A stretch of DNA of 61,729 nucleotides from Basidiobolus meristosporus CBS 931.73 (Eukaryota; Basidiobolomycota; Basidiobolomycetes; Basidiobolales; Basidiobolaceae). Below the pieces are notes generated by a model. It was not told where the DNA came from, made no database searches, and saw only the letters and a list, made by a program, of their open reading frames with translations. Positions 23,401 to 34,336 of the stretch are shown in pieces (position 1 is the first letter of the stretch; every line of letters starts with the position of its first letter). The stretch covers positions 1 to 61,729 of the forward strand of contig MCFE01000528.1 of assembly GCA_002104905.1 (NCBI GenBank). The letters run 5' to 3'. A program made the position numbers and the translations under genes.

Positions 23401-25250
23401 AGTAGTAAAGCCTCAATATAGCTTGCTCGTCCCGGATCTTCTCTTCCCTCTCGTAGGTGCCTATAACCTCTCGAATGGACAGCAAAAACGAGGACAGCGA
23501 ATGTGCAAACGCCACTCCGGTGAGGCCAAATGTGCTATAAAGGGCAGAGTTAGCGCGAGTTGTTTAAGGTTCCCTCCATGTCTGCTACCTTGGGGAGCTC
23601 AGGATGGTGTTGACGACGTGCTCCAATCGTCGAAGTCGCGTTCCGAAGCTCATGAAATGCCTGAGGATGCTGCATCAAGAAAACATGTCAGCCGGGGGTT
23701 CAGGCGGCGAAATATCAAGCTCCAAAATCATTACCGCTGTAGGCTGGTGGCGCCGAGTCCTTGCACGCGAAAGTGAGGCACCCGGAACTCGAAAACCCGG
23801 CATTCCTGGTCGTAAACAAACAGCCTAGATACAATCCCGTTGGCCAGGTTCAAGAGCGCCTGAAGGAAGTCAGTCGGAATCTACAGCACATCGGAAACTC
23901 TCGTTCTCACCTCCATGAATGTCGACGTTTTGATGACAACACATTGGGTTTTCTCCCAGTTCCCGCCTCTGAAGTACCTGGGTCATGGTTAGCACCGAAG
24001 CACCGAGCGCGTTCAAGACAACACTTACTTCTGGTAAACCGCTTCGAAGGTTCGGGTATCCGACTCCGATATGTAAGGTGAGTGGCTAGCAGTGCTTGGC
24101 TCCCATGAATCTACAGTCTGATCAATGTGCCGTTGGTAAGTAGATTTCTGGCGTTTCTCCTAAAGCTGGCCCTACCCTTGTGTCGTCTTGGAGGTTGGCC
24201 AAGTTACGTGGAAACACGCATAGCGGTGGCGGCGATTGTTCGCGAGGCTGATGGCGCACGGAAGAAGGTGGATCGTCGGCTGGCCTAGATGCCTCTTCAG
24301 GTGCCAAGTCAAATCTCTTGTGAGGGACCTCGGGTAGCTCTGGAATCTCAAAATCCAGGCTGAACCCACCAAAGGCATCCATTTTTCTCTCTGGAATGCG
24401 ACGAGTGCCAGGTTAGCCAGTGAACCTACGTATATCATAGGCCGCATGACCCATCCTACCGGAAAGTGGCTTCAGTCCGCCAAAAAACGTGGGTCTTGCA
24501 ACGTCGGGCTCCGTCAGCTCTCCGTACCTGAAGAACTCTGCATGTCGGAAAGGTGCAAAATTGAATCTTTCTTGCTCGATGGACCAAAAGGGGACCATAG
24601 GCTTACCATTGCACTCCGAACGACTGGGATCGGCTGGGATCAGATCCTCTGGAAGCGTTTGCTTCGGTTCCTCTTGGAACAGTTCTTCGGGATATTGAAA
24701 ATATCCGTGGGCACTGCTCATGTTGATTCTTTGTGCGTTTTCGTAGTTAGAGATGCGGGTCCCGAAGAATTCCTCAGTGCTAGGCTGCGGCCGTAGTTGG
24801 AATTCCTTCTTTGCTAGCAACTTCTCCCCCTTGCTACACACGCGATACAGAAGGACAGCGAAAACAAGGGTGGTCAGAAAATGTCGGTCGCCTGATGGAA
24901 CGAATGCACCACTTCGTCACAAACCTTGAAAGCGTCGGTAGCGTGTTGTCAGTTGGGTTCGGGTCGGCCAACTTCGCTAGAAAGTACAGGATGCGTGGCA
25001 GCTCGGTGTATGTTGGGGGTTGTGCGTGTTCCGTGGTCTCCTGCACGCTGTCCACCAATATCTCCAACGCATCTGCTTTGTCGTATAATTGCCGATTCCT
25101 CAATGCATATCCGTATCCAGCGTATGTGTCAACAACCTTGTCCCACTCTATACTCTCGTCGTTTGTCTTCTTATGAAACCTCAGAGCCTCGAAGTATTGA
25201 GTATAGTAGTCAGACAAGCCTAATCTCACAAAAGTTTGGGCGAAAGACAT
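20452..25250 (-). CDS. Gamma-tubulin complex protein, GCP5/GCP6-like, multi-exon
   Basis: A long, intron-rich minus-strand gene starting at 25250 (MSFAQTFVRLGLSDYY) and ending at 20452. The N-terminal part holds the helical GRIP1-type region (24841-22747), including YFQLIDKWLRVDIF and DPYHEFFIVN. The C-terminal part (21700-20452) is the GRIP2 gamma-tubulin-binding domain: VLSFFFHEMNLTGHLNVLRQYLLLGNG, PLDVIITPTSITKYNQVFNFLLR, FRFEIHQFINAVRGYVFDYAV and MEYHDMVLDRILHRCFLLP. These motifs define the Spc97/Spc98 (GCP2-6) family, which nucleates microtubules at spindle pole bodies. The long N-terminal extension and the acidic inserts before the GRIP2 domain argue for GCP5 or GCP6, not GCP2-4. At least nine introns are inferred. 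I did not resolve every boundary. It shares a 245-base divergent promoter with cyclophilin H. Confidence 0.85.
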
Positions 25251-25495
25251 GAAGCAGACTCTGAAAGTTCTCTGGTGGTTGGGCCGACAACTATAGCCAA
25301 GGTAGACAGGTGCGGTTCAAGGATACACAAGTGCGGATGTTTATTTACATTCATCAACTATTCCGGATTAAATGTAAACCAGGTTGGTTTAATACAAAAA
25401 AAATTCCATTCCGATCAATGCCGGATAATTCAAGTGGATCGGTGGGATAACGCGTTTCTTCAACCATTCACTGCCTCTGACGTCCTTCCACAGTA
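25251..25495. promoter_or_regulatory. Divergent promoter, GCP gene and cyclophilin H
   Basis: 245 bases between the start codons of a minus-strand and a plus-strand gene, so one short region must serve both. An AT-rich centre (near 25370-25405) has no canonical TATA box. Confidence 0.55.
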
Positions 25496-26366
25496 ATGAG
25501 CGATTCCAGAAACCCAGTTGTGTTCTTCGACATCTCCATCGGCGGCCAGCCAGCGGGTCGCATGAAGATGGAGCTCTTCAAAGACGCCGTTCCCAAAACC
25601 GCAGAGAACTTCAGGTTAGCCTCTTGGTTACTTTGAGCCCGCTTCCCCCATATACTCACGCCCGTTTCGTTGTGGTTCAGACAACTGTGTACTGGCGAAT
25701 ACAGGTAAACGAGCACTTCCCACCGCATTACCTATGTTTTGCTGATCACCCTCTCCAGAAAGAACGGTGTCCCTCAAGGATACAAGAATTGCACCTTTCA
25801 CAGGTATTCGTGATATTCCCCATTACAGCAGGTGCCCTATTACTTACAACAGCTTGCAGAGTCATCAAGGATTTCATGGTTCAAGGAGGTGACTTCGTCA
25901 AGGTAGTGGCGCCATATTCTATTGGTATGCTCTGCACAGCTCCTAATGGGTATTATGTCTAGGGAGACGGAACTGGTATGCTGAGCATCTATGGGGAGAG
26001 CTTTGAGGATGAGAGTTTTACTCTGAAGCACAGTGGGCCTGGTCTCTTGTCTATGGTATGTTTTTCGAAGAGTTAGCAATCGCGGCGATTTCCTAATTCA
26101 ACTCTGTCCACTCCAGGCTAACAGTGGGCCCAACACAAATGGATGCCAGGTAATTGCACTGTCCACGGTTTCGATGAACCCTATTAACACTCGTATGCTA
26201 GTTCTTCATCACATGCGCCAAATGTGATTTCTTGGATGGCAAGCACGTCGTGTTTGGCAAATTGGTCGACGGTCTTCTGACGCTGAGAAAAATCGAGAAC
26301 GTCATGACCGGGCCCAACAACCGACCCAAATTGCCGGTCGTCATTACCGAATGTGGAGAGATGTAG
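25496..26366 (+). CDS. PPIH: Cyclophilin H (spliceosomal peptidyl-prolyl isomerase), 7 exons
   Basis: Model: join(25496..25614, 25681..25704, 25759..25803, 25860..25902, 25963..26055, 26117..26149, 26202..26366), exactly 174 codons including stop. Two exons are under 35 bases, so the gene cannot be seen as one frame. It is a peptidyl-prolyl cis-trans isomerase. Catalytic and binding residues are visible: [15 protein letters not shown] (Arg and Phe of the active site), [21 protein letters not shown] (Gln, Phe, Trp replaced by Phe, His). The N-terminus [23 protein letters not shown] and the C-terminus [15 protein letters not shown] are those of cyclophilin H, a U4/U6.U5 tri-snRNP component that binds Prp4/Prp18-type partners (family knowledge). 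Its stop is only 57 bases from the convergent Ntr2-like gene. Confidence 0.94.
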
Positions 26367-26423
26367 ATAGGATTTGTTGGACTGAAGCAATAAACAGCAA
26401 CCACTCTTTATTTATATTACAGT

Positions 26424-27954
26424 TCAGGATTCCATGGGAGTGGAGGGCGCAGTGGTGATGCTGGGAGTCGGGCTGGGTGTGATGTTTGGGGTGTTCTCGC
26501 TTGTTCCGTTAGTTCCTAATGCTCTATAATGTTCCAGACGCTCTTGGATTTTCGCAGTGTTCTCATCTATTTCTAGTAGTCGGGTTTGAGATTGCTGCAA
26601 ATCGTGGTCAATCTGTGCCAACTCCTTGCTGTGTGTTTCTTGGGTTTCTTGTAGCATCGATAAGCTGTTTTCAAACATCTTCTGTACATCGCCGATAGTA
26701 GGTATGGGGGTTGCATTGGGAACTAGGTGGGGATTAGGCGTAAGAGTATGAATCATTCAATATCGCGTGGATGGCGACTTACTTTTGGTTTCTTTACGTG
26801 GGCGCGCAGTGCTTTTTTAACATGGAGATCAGCCTCGATGCGGCAGTGGTGATGGCATGATCGTGAGTACTTACCTCGGTTCAGAAAACTTGGCTCCAGC
26901 CACTTTACGGATCTGTAATGCTTCCCATCGTCGCAATTCCTCGTCGTTCTCGTCCAGTTCACTACAGTTCAATTAGCCATTTGGGTGCTCTACAATGATA
27001 TGTGATATGAGGCTCACTTACGCTTCTTCGATCATTTCCTCAAGGTCGTGGCGATGACGGCTTTGCGCCCTTTTGGCTGCGTTTTTGCCAAGGACCAATT
27101 TATCACCCATAGCAGACTCGAATTCTACAAGGATGCCATGTTATCGCTACAATCCATCCCCATATGCCATCGCTTGAGATTACCTTCGTCGCCCTCTCCA
27201 ACCTCATCTTCCTCTCTGACTAGTCTGGAATCCCCGTGGGTGTCCTGGATTCCAAGGGAAATTAAAACATGCATTGCTGGTGTACTTCATTCAAAGCCTT
27301 ACCGCCCCATCGTCTAATGGAATAAAGTCACCAGAGACTCGACCAGACCGTAATTCTTCGCGCTTCTTCTTAGCGAGAAGCACCATATGTTCGTCTGGTA
27401 TTCCCTCTGGTCGATCGAATTTGTCATAAATTCGTTGCTGGTTGAATGACTCTTTCTTAAGTGCCTCTAGATGGTCCTTCGAATAATTAACCCGTTCCTC
27501 AAGCACGGGCTCCGGCGTATCACGTAATACATCTTCTCTATTTGAGCCATTAGTCTCTCAATATTGATATCTAACACCTTGCAAGAAAGAGTACCTCAAT
27601 TTAAATTTCCTTTCCTTTGATTTCTTTAGTTCTATACTGGCTGCGCTTTTCTTCAGGTTAAAAGATTCTTCTGCCTCTTCCTGACACGAGCAACATTGAG
27701 CATTCGGGACCGGGAAGTGGTCTATGACAGTAAACACTTACATCGTCGTTAAAACTTAACACCGGAGTAGCTTTTTTGGCCTTGTTAGTTTTGGGCTTCG
27801 AGCGTTGGATGATCACTGAAAAAAATTAGCCATCGGGTTGGGATGAATAGGTTAAGTTGCAGTTACCCGGTGCTGGTTCTGGTTCTTCATCCGCTTCAAC
27901 CTTCTTTCTAATTTGGCGCTTTGTGCTCTTCTTGGTAAAGGTGATGTCTGCCAT
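26424..27954 (-). CDS. Ntr2/GCFC (PAXBP1-like) splicing protein, multi-exon
   Basis: A minus-strand gene starting at 27954 (MADITFTKKSTKRQIRKKVE) and ending with TAPSTPMES at 26424. Recognisable Ntr2/GCFC blocks in order: a basic N-terminus; SIELKKSKERKFKLR; YSKDHLEALKKESFNQQ; HMVLLAKKKREELRSG; GDFIPLDDG; ELDENDEELRRWEALQIRK; and a predicted coiled coil (MFENSLSMLQETQETHSKELAQ followed by LLEIDENTAKIQERLEHY). The Pro/Thr-rich tail is low complexity. Ntr2 acts with Ntr1 to recruit the Prp43 helicase that disassembles spliceosomes; the animal relative is PAXBP1 (family knowledge). About six introns are inferred. The coiled-coil exon is the last. It is convergent with cyclophilin H, another spliceosomal gene. 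Confidence 0.78.
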
Positions 27955-28306
27955 CAAGACTGATTTTCACTAAGCTGAGGGAAAAGCGACAGCTCAAGGC
28001 GATAGATATGAATAGTATCCGCAAACGTACTTTAGCAATCGCGCAGTTTATTATCGGAGCCAATTCTAGAATACTCGAAATATATGGGAATCATCCATGA
28101 CAAAATCAGATTGTATTCAGGAATAAACAGGGAGGTCACTAAGAACAGATCAGAAGCATGTAAATTCACCCTCCATTTGCACATCGAGTACTAATAGATC
28201 TCGGTTACGATTGCCATCGACTAGATATCCAAACTCCTGGACCCTGAATAGTTTCCACAGCTCTGAACGAAGAGTATTCCACGAAAAACGATAACTGGAA
28301 TCTAGC
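27955..28306. promoter_or_regulatory. Divergent promoter, Ntr2-like gene and TCF25
   Basis: 352 bases between oppositely directed start codons. It contains an AT-rich core near 28070-28130. No specific operator was recognised. Confidence 0.5.
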
Positions 28307-31086
28307 ATGTCTTCTCGCGCCTATAAAAAACTATTAAGAGAAAAAGAATTGAATTCTTTGGAGGTTGCGGAGGTGTCCAGCGAAGAGGAAGAAGTAAAAA
28401 CCGTTAAACCAGCAATGAATGCTTTTGCCATGGTGGGATTTCAGTGTATTGTCTTGGCAATCTTGATGCGGGGCTTTTCTAAACTCGGAACCCTCCACAT
28501 TTGTTTGTATATTAGCTGGGCGGCGATGATATAGCTGAGAGCGAAGAAGACGAAGTCGAAGAGCCTGAAGAGAATGTCCAAGCTGTAGCGGAAAAGGAAC
28601 ATGTGGTATTTCGCTTGTCAAGAGTATTTTGAATTATTGTTGACATGGTAGTAAAAATTGAATATCGCCTTGCAAGGCTCCTTCCCCAAATCCGTCTGGC
28701 CCCAAGAAGAAGAACAAGAAAAAGAACAAATCTAAAGAGGTGGTCCTACCTGTCGTAGAGTCCAAAAAATCCAAGAAGAAGAAGAAGAAAGGAAAATTGG
28801 AGCCCTCAGAGTTGAGCTTAGAAGAGTTTGAGCAAGCTCTAACTGAGATCAGTAACCAGTGAGACGACCGTGGCTTTCATGAACGTAGAATCGAGCAGTT
28901 GATCTAATTCCTGGGTATTTTAGACTAAACGAAACCGCACCTATACAAGTTGATGCCAGCGCCAACACGCGCGTCCAGAAAATCCAAAGCAAGGCTCAAA
29001 AATCACTACTTACCGTGGATCCACGAGCCTTAGATGCGGATGCAGAGATGAAGCGCATATTTGGCTCCAAAATTGTATGCAACCTTTCCGGTCCCGGTAC
29101 ACTACGAAAAAACTTAGCATTTTTCCTTGATAGGTCAACGAGGAGCTTAAAAAGAGAAGACAAGCTCGGTAAGTATCGGTAGCTCAAACTCGATCCTTAA
29201 ACTCCACTAACCCCTTACGCTTCTAGCAACTTCAAAAAAACCATCTTAGCCGTACCTACGGATTCGTGGCCTCGCCTAGACAAACTCGGCCTCTCAATGG
29301 AGCTCTTAGAAAACAACCAAAGTAACCGCTGAGTAGTCTTCATAGATTGGCGCAACTTCTGACCGCTTTCCTAGATACCCTTCATTTCAAGTTCGTCCAC
29401 AATCTTCTCTACCAAACAATTCAGTTCAAGTTTTTGGATTGTGTCATTAGCCATGACCCAAACAACATTGCTCGCCTGAGCCACATGTATCCATACCATG
29501 CGGATACACTTCTCCAGCTTTCGGAGATCGCTAAACACAGTGGTGACATCGCAATGGCCGCAGAGCTTATTGGTTGGTACTTGGTCGTCGGTAACAGCTT
29601 TCCGCCTGCTGACCTTTCTGTTCTTACTTCTCATAGAGCGTGCATTGTACGGGTTTGAAAGAAGTTTCCACAGCCAATTTAACCTGACCACCGGTGCATG
29701 CCGATTAGACTACAGAATTGGCGAAAACAGATCATTCTTCCTGGCGATATGCCGCCATTTACAATTCCTAGCCAGAAGAGGCTGCTGGAGGACAGCATTT
29801 GAATTCAACAAACTCCTTTTGAGCCTGAGCCCGGATGAGGATCCTTTGGGCGCTCTGCTCTCGCTTGATTTCTACGCATTGAAGAGCCAGGATTACGAAT
29901 ACCTTCTCAAATTCTACTCCGAATGGGATTCTGATCTTTCTAGATATCCCAGCTTCTTGTACTCCTGCGCGTTAGCCCAATTCAAGCTTGAATCGAAATC
30001 TAACATGAAGGGGCACCAAGAGAGCTTGGCCATGCTTTCCAAGGCGATTCTCCGCTTCCCTGCCGTCCTGATAATTCTCTTTGAGAAATGCGGAACTCAT
30101 CTTGAAACCGATATCACCAATAATCCATTTTTCAAAGAGGACTGCAAGTTTGTCAAGTAAGAGATGGTGGTTTTCTTCTGCTCTGGCGATCTTTATTGAC
30201 TTGGGTTTCTGCTCATATAGCCAGTCCTCTGGAAGCCCCCTCAAAATCTTGATTGACCTGTTCGTGGAGCGCAACTATTCTCTTTGGAAGGAGCCCGAGG
30301 TAATGGACAAATGGTTCCTGCTATTCCCGCCAACATCATCTCAACTCTACCTTGATTCCAGGTCATCTCGTGGGTGAAAGAAGCCATCCCCTTAGCTCTC
30401 TCTCAGTCCAACAGCACCTCTAGCCACGATTTATTAGAGGGAAGCCAAATCCGGGTGGAGTTAGCTGATAGCAGGAGTATGGAAAACCTCTCAAGACATG
30501 TGATCATTTCAGGTAATGTTCCATTGTGGTTTCTCGTCACACACATCGGAGACATTTCACAAACACAACACCCCATAGATTTCCAGAACTTAATGGCGGA
30601 CCTACCGAAGGAGGTCAAATCAGCCGTGATGTATGCGCACGACCCTTTGCCACCCCGAGATGGAGAGAATATATACCATGAGCACCCCAGCTATCGCGGC
30701 CTATCAACAGATTACGAAGGCAATTGGGAATCCAACGGTGGAATTCTGGAGAACCTTTTAGGTAGGTTTGGCTGGACTCGTGGTGGGGAGGACCGGGCTG
30801 AAGAAGTCCATACTACGGACGACGAAGAGTTTGAGGAGGAATTGAATCAACTACGCTCCCAGGACGGTAACAGGTAACCTAAGAGCATTCCGATACAACC
30901 CAACGAAGACGCACTCACACTTTCATCAGCGACTTGATCGGCTCCTTGTGGAGTGTGATTGACCGGCTATTGCACCAGCAACGTAGCCAGGAAAATGGCG
31001 AGCAGTCCCGAGCAGAAGGCGATGAATCGGAGCCCGAGCAGCAGGAGAACGAGCCCGATAACACACAAAACGAGCATCAGGAGTGA
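28307..31086 (+). CDS. RQC1: TCF25/Rqc1 family protein, multi-exon
   Basis: Starts MSSRAYKKLLREKELNSLE. The first exons are 28307..28432, 28516..28605 and 28677..28859, then about six more. The N-terminal third is acidic then very basic (lysine runs near 28700-28800). This is followed by LEPSELSLEEFEQALTEI and VDPRALDADAEMKRIFGSK. The TCF25 core follows: KFVHNLLYQTIQFKFLDCV, SHDPNNIARLSHMYPYHADTL, LTTGACRLDYRIGENRSFFLA, LLSLSPDEDPLGALLSLDFYAL and SQDYEYLLKFYSEW. It ends in an acidic tail (stop 31084-31086). Rqc1 is part of the ribosome quality control complex with Rqc2, Ltn1 and Cdc48, acting on stalled 60S subunits (family knowledge). Some exon borders near 29300-29350 and 29650 are uncertain. 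Confidence 0.9.
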
Positions 31087-31428
31087 TGCGTGACCACCCT
31101 CCATATGAACCCTGTGGCTTGTTGCGCTCTTCGTGTATGCGTTTACCTAGAAAATGCAAGCAGCCCATGCATACACGCTGACCTAATCAAGCACAATAAA
31201 CTGATTGAATAGATATTGGTTGGGAAATCTTTTTGTAATTGTATCTGAAAACGATCACTACTCGGGGTCACGAAGCACCCAATTTTTTGCTTGGGCGATC
31301 GGGGGTGTATAAGACTTTTTTCAATTGCAGCCAGGAATTCTTTCTCTTTTAACTTCCTGTTGGAAACGCGGCTTAGATCCTTCTCACCCCATTTGGATTC
31401 CTAGAGGAAGAGAATTTCTTGTATCATA
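31087..31428. other. Intergenic and promoter of uL13 gene
   Basis: A 342-base spacer. An AT- and T-rich stretch (near 31310-31350) precedes the ribosomal protein gene, a common setting for fungal ribosomal promoters. No further element was recognised. Confidence 0.4.
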
Positions 31429-32106
31429 ATGAGCACTTTCGAAAAGGTAGATATTTCCCGGATGGATGGAACGTTTTGCTGTGCCCGATAGAATAACCAT
31501 TCTCCTTCATCTCAGGTTGTTGTCATCGATGGCAGAGGTCATCTCCTCGGTCGCCTTGCTTCTATCATCTCCAAGCAAATCCTCACCGGTCAAAAGGTTG
31601 TTGTTGTCCGTTGCGAAGAATTGAACGTCACCGGTTCTTTCTTCAGAAACAAGATCAAGTACCACGCTTTCCTCCGTAAGCGTTGTGTTGTCAACCCTTC
31701 CAAGGGACCTTATCACTTCCGTGCTCCTTCCCGTATCCTCTGGCGCACCATCCGTGGTATGATCCCCCACAAGACTGCCCGCGGTACCGCCGCCATGGAG
31801 CGTCTTAAGCTCTTCGAGGGTGTCCCTCCTCCTTATGATACCATGAAGCGTATGGTTGTCCCCGCCGCTCTTCGTGTTCTCCGTCTTAAGCCCGGTCGCA
31901 AGTACACCACCATCAGCCGTTTGAGCAGAGAGGTCGGCTGGAAGTACGAGGACGTTGTCAAGAAGCTCGAGGAGAAGCGCAAGGTCAAGTCCAAGGCTTA
32001 CTACGAGCGCAAGAAGGCCATTCTCAACTTGAAGAACAAGGCTGCTGCCGCCAAGGCCGAGGAATTGAAGAACATCAACGAGTCTTTGGCTGCTTACGGT
32101 TATTAA
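31429..32106 (+). CDS. RPL16: 60S ribosomal protein uL13 (L13A/L16)
   Basis: Model: join(31429..31446, 31516..32106), 202 residues. The first exon has six codons (MSTFEK), followed by a 69-base intron, typical of fungal ribosomal protein genes. Family blocks: [84 protein letters not shown] and [20 protein letters not shown]. It is a structural component of the large subunit. C-rich, strongly biased codons (cgt, aag, gtc, ctc) mark it as highly expressed. It is the last conserved gene before the repeat-rich half of the window. Confidence 0.97.
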
Positions 32107-32514
32107 GTTATCCAAACTTGTCTTCAATAATAAATAATAAATCAAATCCTTTTCACAACAAACATCCCATGTGTCCTACTCGCTAATATCCATTGCCGCT
32201 AGCAACCATCCATTCGATTTGGTTGCCTGCTCTGTCACCTTTCTGCTCCTACGCTGTTGGTTAAGGCAGCCAAATCCCTCTGGGCTCCTAGCTACCTGGC
32301 TCTGCTGACCATTAATCGCTTTAGGTGGGATATTCTACTGTTGCACTTGTGGAAGGCTACCATGTGGGCATTGCAGCTCCGACTCCCAGGTGTTCTGGTT
32401 TGTCTGGAATCGACGTAAAGATTGCCATTCATTTAAACGGACGTGAGGTTTTTTACTGAACTTTTTTAATTGATGTCAAAATTTAGGCAAAATATTTAAT
32501 CTCCTAATCGGTGG
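32107..32514. other. Intergenic, uL13 to inverted gene pair
   Basis: A 408-base spacer with AATAAT/AATAAA-like signals right after the uL13 stop (32126-32142). It becomes AT-rich toward the edge of the inverted repeat at 32519. No gene was recognised. Confidence 0.45.
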
Positions 32515-33007
32515 TTATTCAAAATTGGCCATGAGTTCGATGACCATGTCCACCTCAGCCTGATCGTGGTTACTCCAGCTTGGATTCACAATGCTCGATA
32601 TGGATTCAGTCGCACCAACCATCTCCTGGAAGAGGGCCCTCTCTTCACACATCTCCCACAAGAGATCGTCCCCTTCACAGTCCAGCACCTCCCACTCGGA
32701 GATGAGTGTGTTCAGCGAGTCAAAGAGCGCATCCTGTGCTACACTGAGTTCTGTAATGGTGAGCATTAGCAAGTGTTCACACAAATCCAGGGGAAAGAGC
32801 AGGCCAACACTTACCATCAATCATATGGAGAAGATCCTCCGCCTTCCTACTGGTTGCCAAAATCAAGATACTCTGGTAGTCAGCCCCACGAATAGCCCCG
32901 TAGAAGCTAGGATCGATCACTGAAGCAGAGCTGATCAGGTTGGATACTGCTCTGATCAAGCGCAGACTAACAGTGGAGCGACGCTTGGTAGTACGAGTGA
33001 AGTGCAT
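32515..33007 (-). CDS. Unrecognised 142-residue protein, left copy
   Basis: Two exons on the minus strand: 33007-32815 and 32750-32515, with a 64-base intron (GTAAGT...TTACAG). The product starts MHFTRTTKRRSTVSLRL, is basic at the N-terminus and acidic in the C-terminal half (EWEVLDCEGDDLLWEM), and ends ELMANFE. It looks helical, with no signal peptide or membrane segment. I recognise no domain. A TATA-like box (tatttatg on plus, 33046-33053) lies about 40 bases upstream of the ATG. Differences from the right copy: W for R in DDLLxEM, V for A in MxIELM, and E for D at the last residue. Retention of both reading frames and both splice sites suggests function or very recent duplication. Confidence 0.72.
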
Positions 33008-33180
33008 GGTTGTTGTGGATGCTGCTTCAACAACCGAGTGGAAGGTATTTATGGTACCTCGACTTGCTTGGGTGTCGAAGACAGGTTTGTGATAACATCC
33101 TACATTGGCATTGTTGCTCCTTCGAGACGAGAACGCGACCAAGTCGGTGTGAAATCAGGAGATGAGAAGTCAGCTGGCCA
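32519..33180. repeat. Left arm of 662-base inverted repeat
   Basis: The reverse complement of 33426-34087 with only about ten visible differences over 662 bases, no gaps seen. Its outer edge falls within the last codon of the enclosed gene. Its inner edge ends at agctggcca (33180). The arm contains promoter, start codon, both exons and the intron of the 142-residue protein gene. Confidence 0.9.
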
Positions 33181-33425
33181 AGCGAGAGGCGGATTCCAGA
33201 TACAATAGTCCGATCCTATTATTCATTGTGGGGTTAGGGTTCATCAAACAAGTGTGTAAGATCTTAAACTTGAATGATCGTCATCAAGCATACACGTTTG
33301 AATATCCAGGGTGGCATGGCAGTAGTGAAGGCAAAAGCTGCCATGGATTTTTCTAGTTCGATATGACTGAAGTACAATTGTCAAGGTATATTACGTAACT
33401 CTGGATCGAACAACTGTACCTGGAA
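33181..33425. other. Spacer of the inverted gene pair
   Basis: 245 unique bases between the two arms. Short, weak internal symmetry (gttcgat near 33356 and atcgaac near 33404). No gene or known repeat was recognised. Both gene copies point away from it. Confidence 0.6.
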
Positions 33426-34087
33426 TGGCCAGCTGACTTTTCATCTCCTGATTTCACACAGACTTGGTCACGTTCTCGTCTCGAAGTAGCAACAATGCCA
33501 ATGTAGGATGTTATCACAAACCTGTCTTCGACACCCAAGCAAGTCGAGGTACCATAAATACCTTCCACTCGGTTGTTGAAGCAGCATCCACAACAACCAT
33601 GCACTTCACTCGTACTACCAAGCGTCGCTCCACTGTTAGTCTGCGCTTGATCAGAGCAGTATCCAACCTGATCAGCTCTGCTTCAGTGATCGATCCTAGC
33701 TTCTACGGGGCTATTCGTGGGGCTGACTACCAGAGTATCTTGATTTTGGCAACCAGTAGGAAGGCGGAGGATCTTCTCCATATGATTGATGGTAAGTGTT
33801 GGCCTGCTCTTTCCCCTGGATTTGTGTGAACACTTGCTAATGCCCACCATTACAGAACTCAGTGTAGCACAGGATGCGCTCTTTGACTCGCTGAACACAC
33901 TCATCTCCGAGTGGGAGGTGCTGGACTGTGAAGGGGACGATCTCTTGAGGGAGATGTGTGAAGAGAGGGCCCTCTTCCAGGAGATGGTTGGTGCGACTGA
34001 ATCCATATCGAGCATTGTGAATCCAAGCTGGAGTAACCACGATCAGGCTGAGGTGGATATGGCCATCGAGCTTATGGCCAATTTTGA
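33426..34087. repeat. Right arm of 662-base inverted repeat
   Basis: Starts tggccagctga, the complement of the left arm's inner end. Its similarity to the left arm stops after ggccaattttga at 34087. See the left arm for the comparison. Confidence 0.9.
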
Positions 34088-34091
34088 CTGA
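33599..34091 (+). CDS. Unrecognised 142-residue protein, right copy
   Basis: Exons 33599..33791 and 33856..34091, a 64-base intron, 429 coding bases in frame. The sequence is almost the same as the left copy (see there). The TATA-like box cataaata lies at 33553-33560, about 40 bases before the start codon, and the context caacaaccATG is favourable. The alternative upstream Met of the longer frame (33464) lies in the 5' leader, which has more nonsynonymous-type differences between copies than the coding part, so I prefer 33599. No family was recognised. The window gives no clue to its partner or pathway. Confidence 0.72.
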
Positions 34092-34282
34092 AAATTTTGA
34101 GTCCTGTAAGCAGGTCATTGATTGACCCGACTTCAAAAATAAACCAACCATTACTGCTAGATTTGCAGCACAATAGAAATACGTTTACAAGCTGATGCAT
34201 ACTGATGCAAGATTTCTTATTCAATATTATTATCTTGTTGGAATGGGGCTTGGTATAGACCAATCACTGATTTCAATTAATT
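34092..34282. other. Spacer between gene pair and retrotransposon block
   Basis: 191 AT-rich bases with no recognisable feature. It marks the entry to the repeat-rich half. Confidence 0.4.
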
Positions 34283-34336
34283 CCAGTAATAGCAATAGTA
34301 GACATTGCAGAGAGTGACAGCTTGGGGCTCATAACA

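Noticed and set aside
31507-32145. A 212-codon minus-strand frame over uL13
   Set aside because: Created by the extreme codon bias of the ribosomal protein gene.
32515-34091. A simple DNA transposon with the arms as terminal inverted repeats
   Set aside because: The arms contain whole genes and their outer ends lie in coding sequence. No target duplication or transposase motif was seen, so I report it as an inverted duplication of unknown origin.
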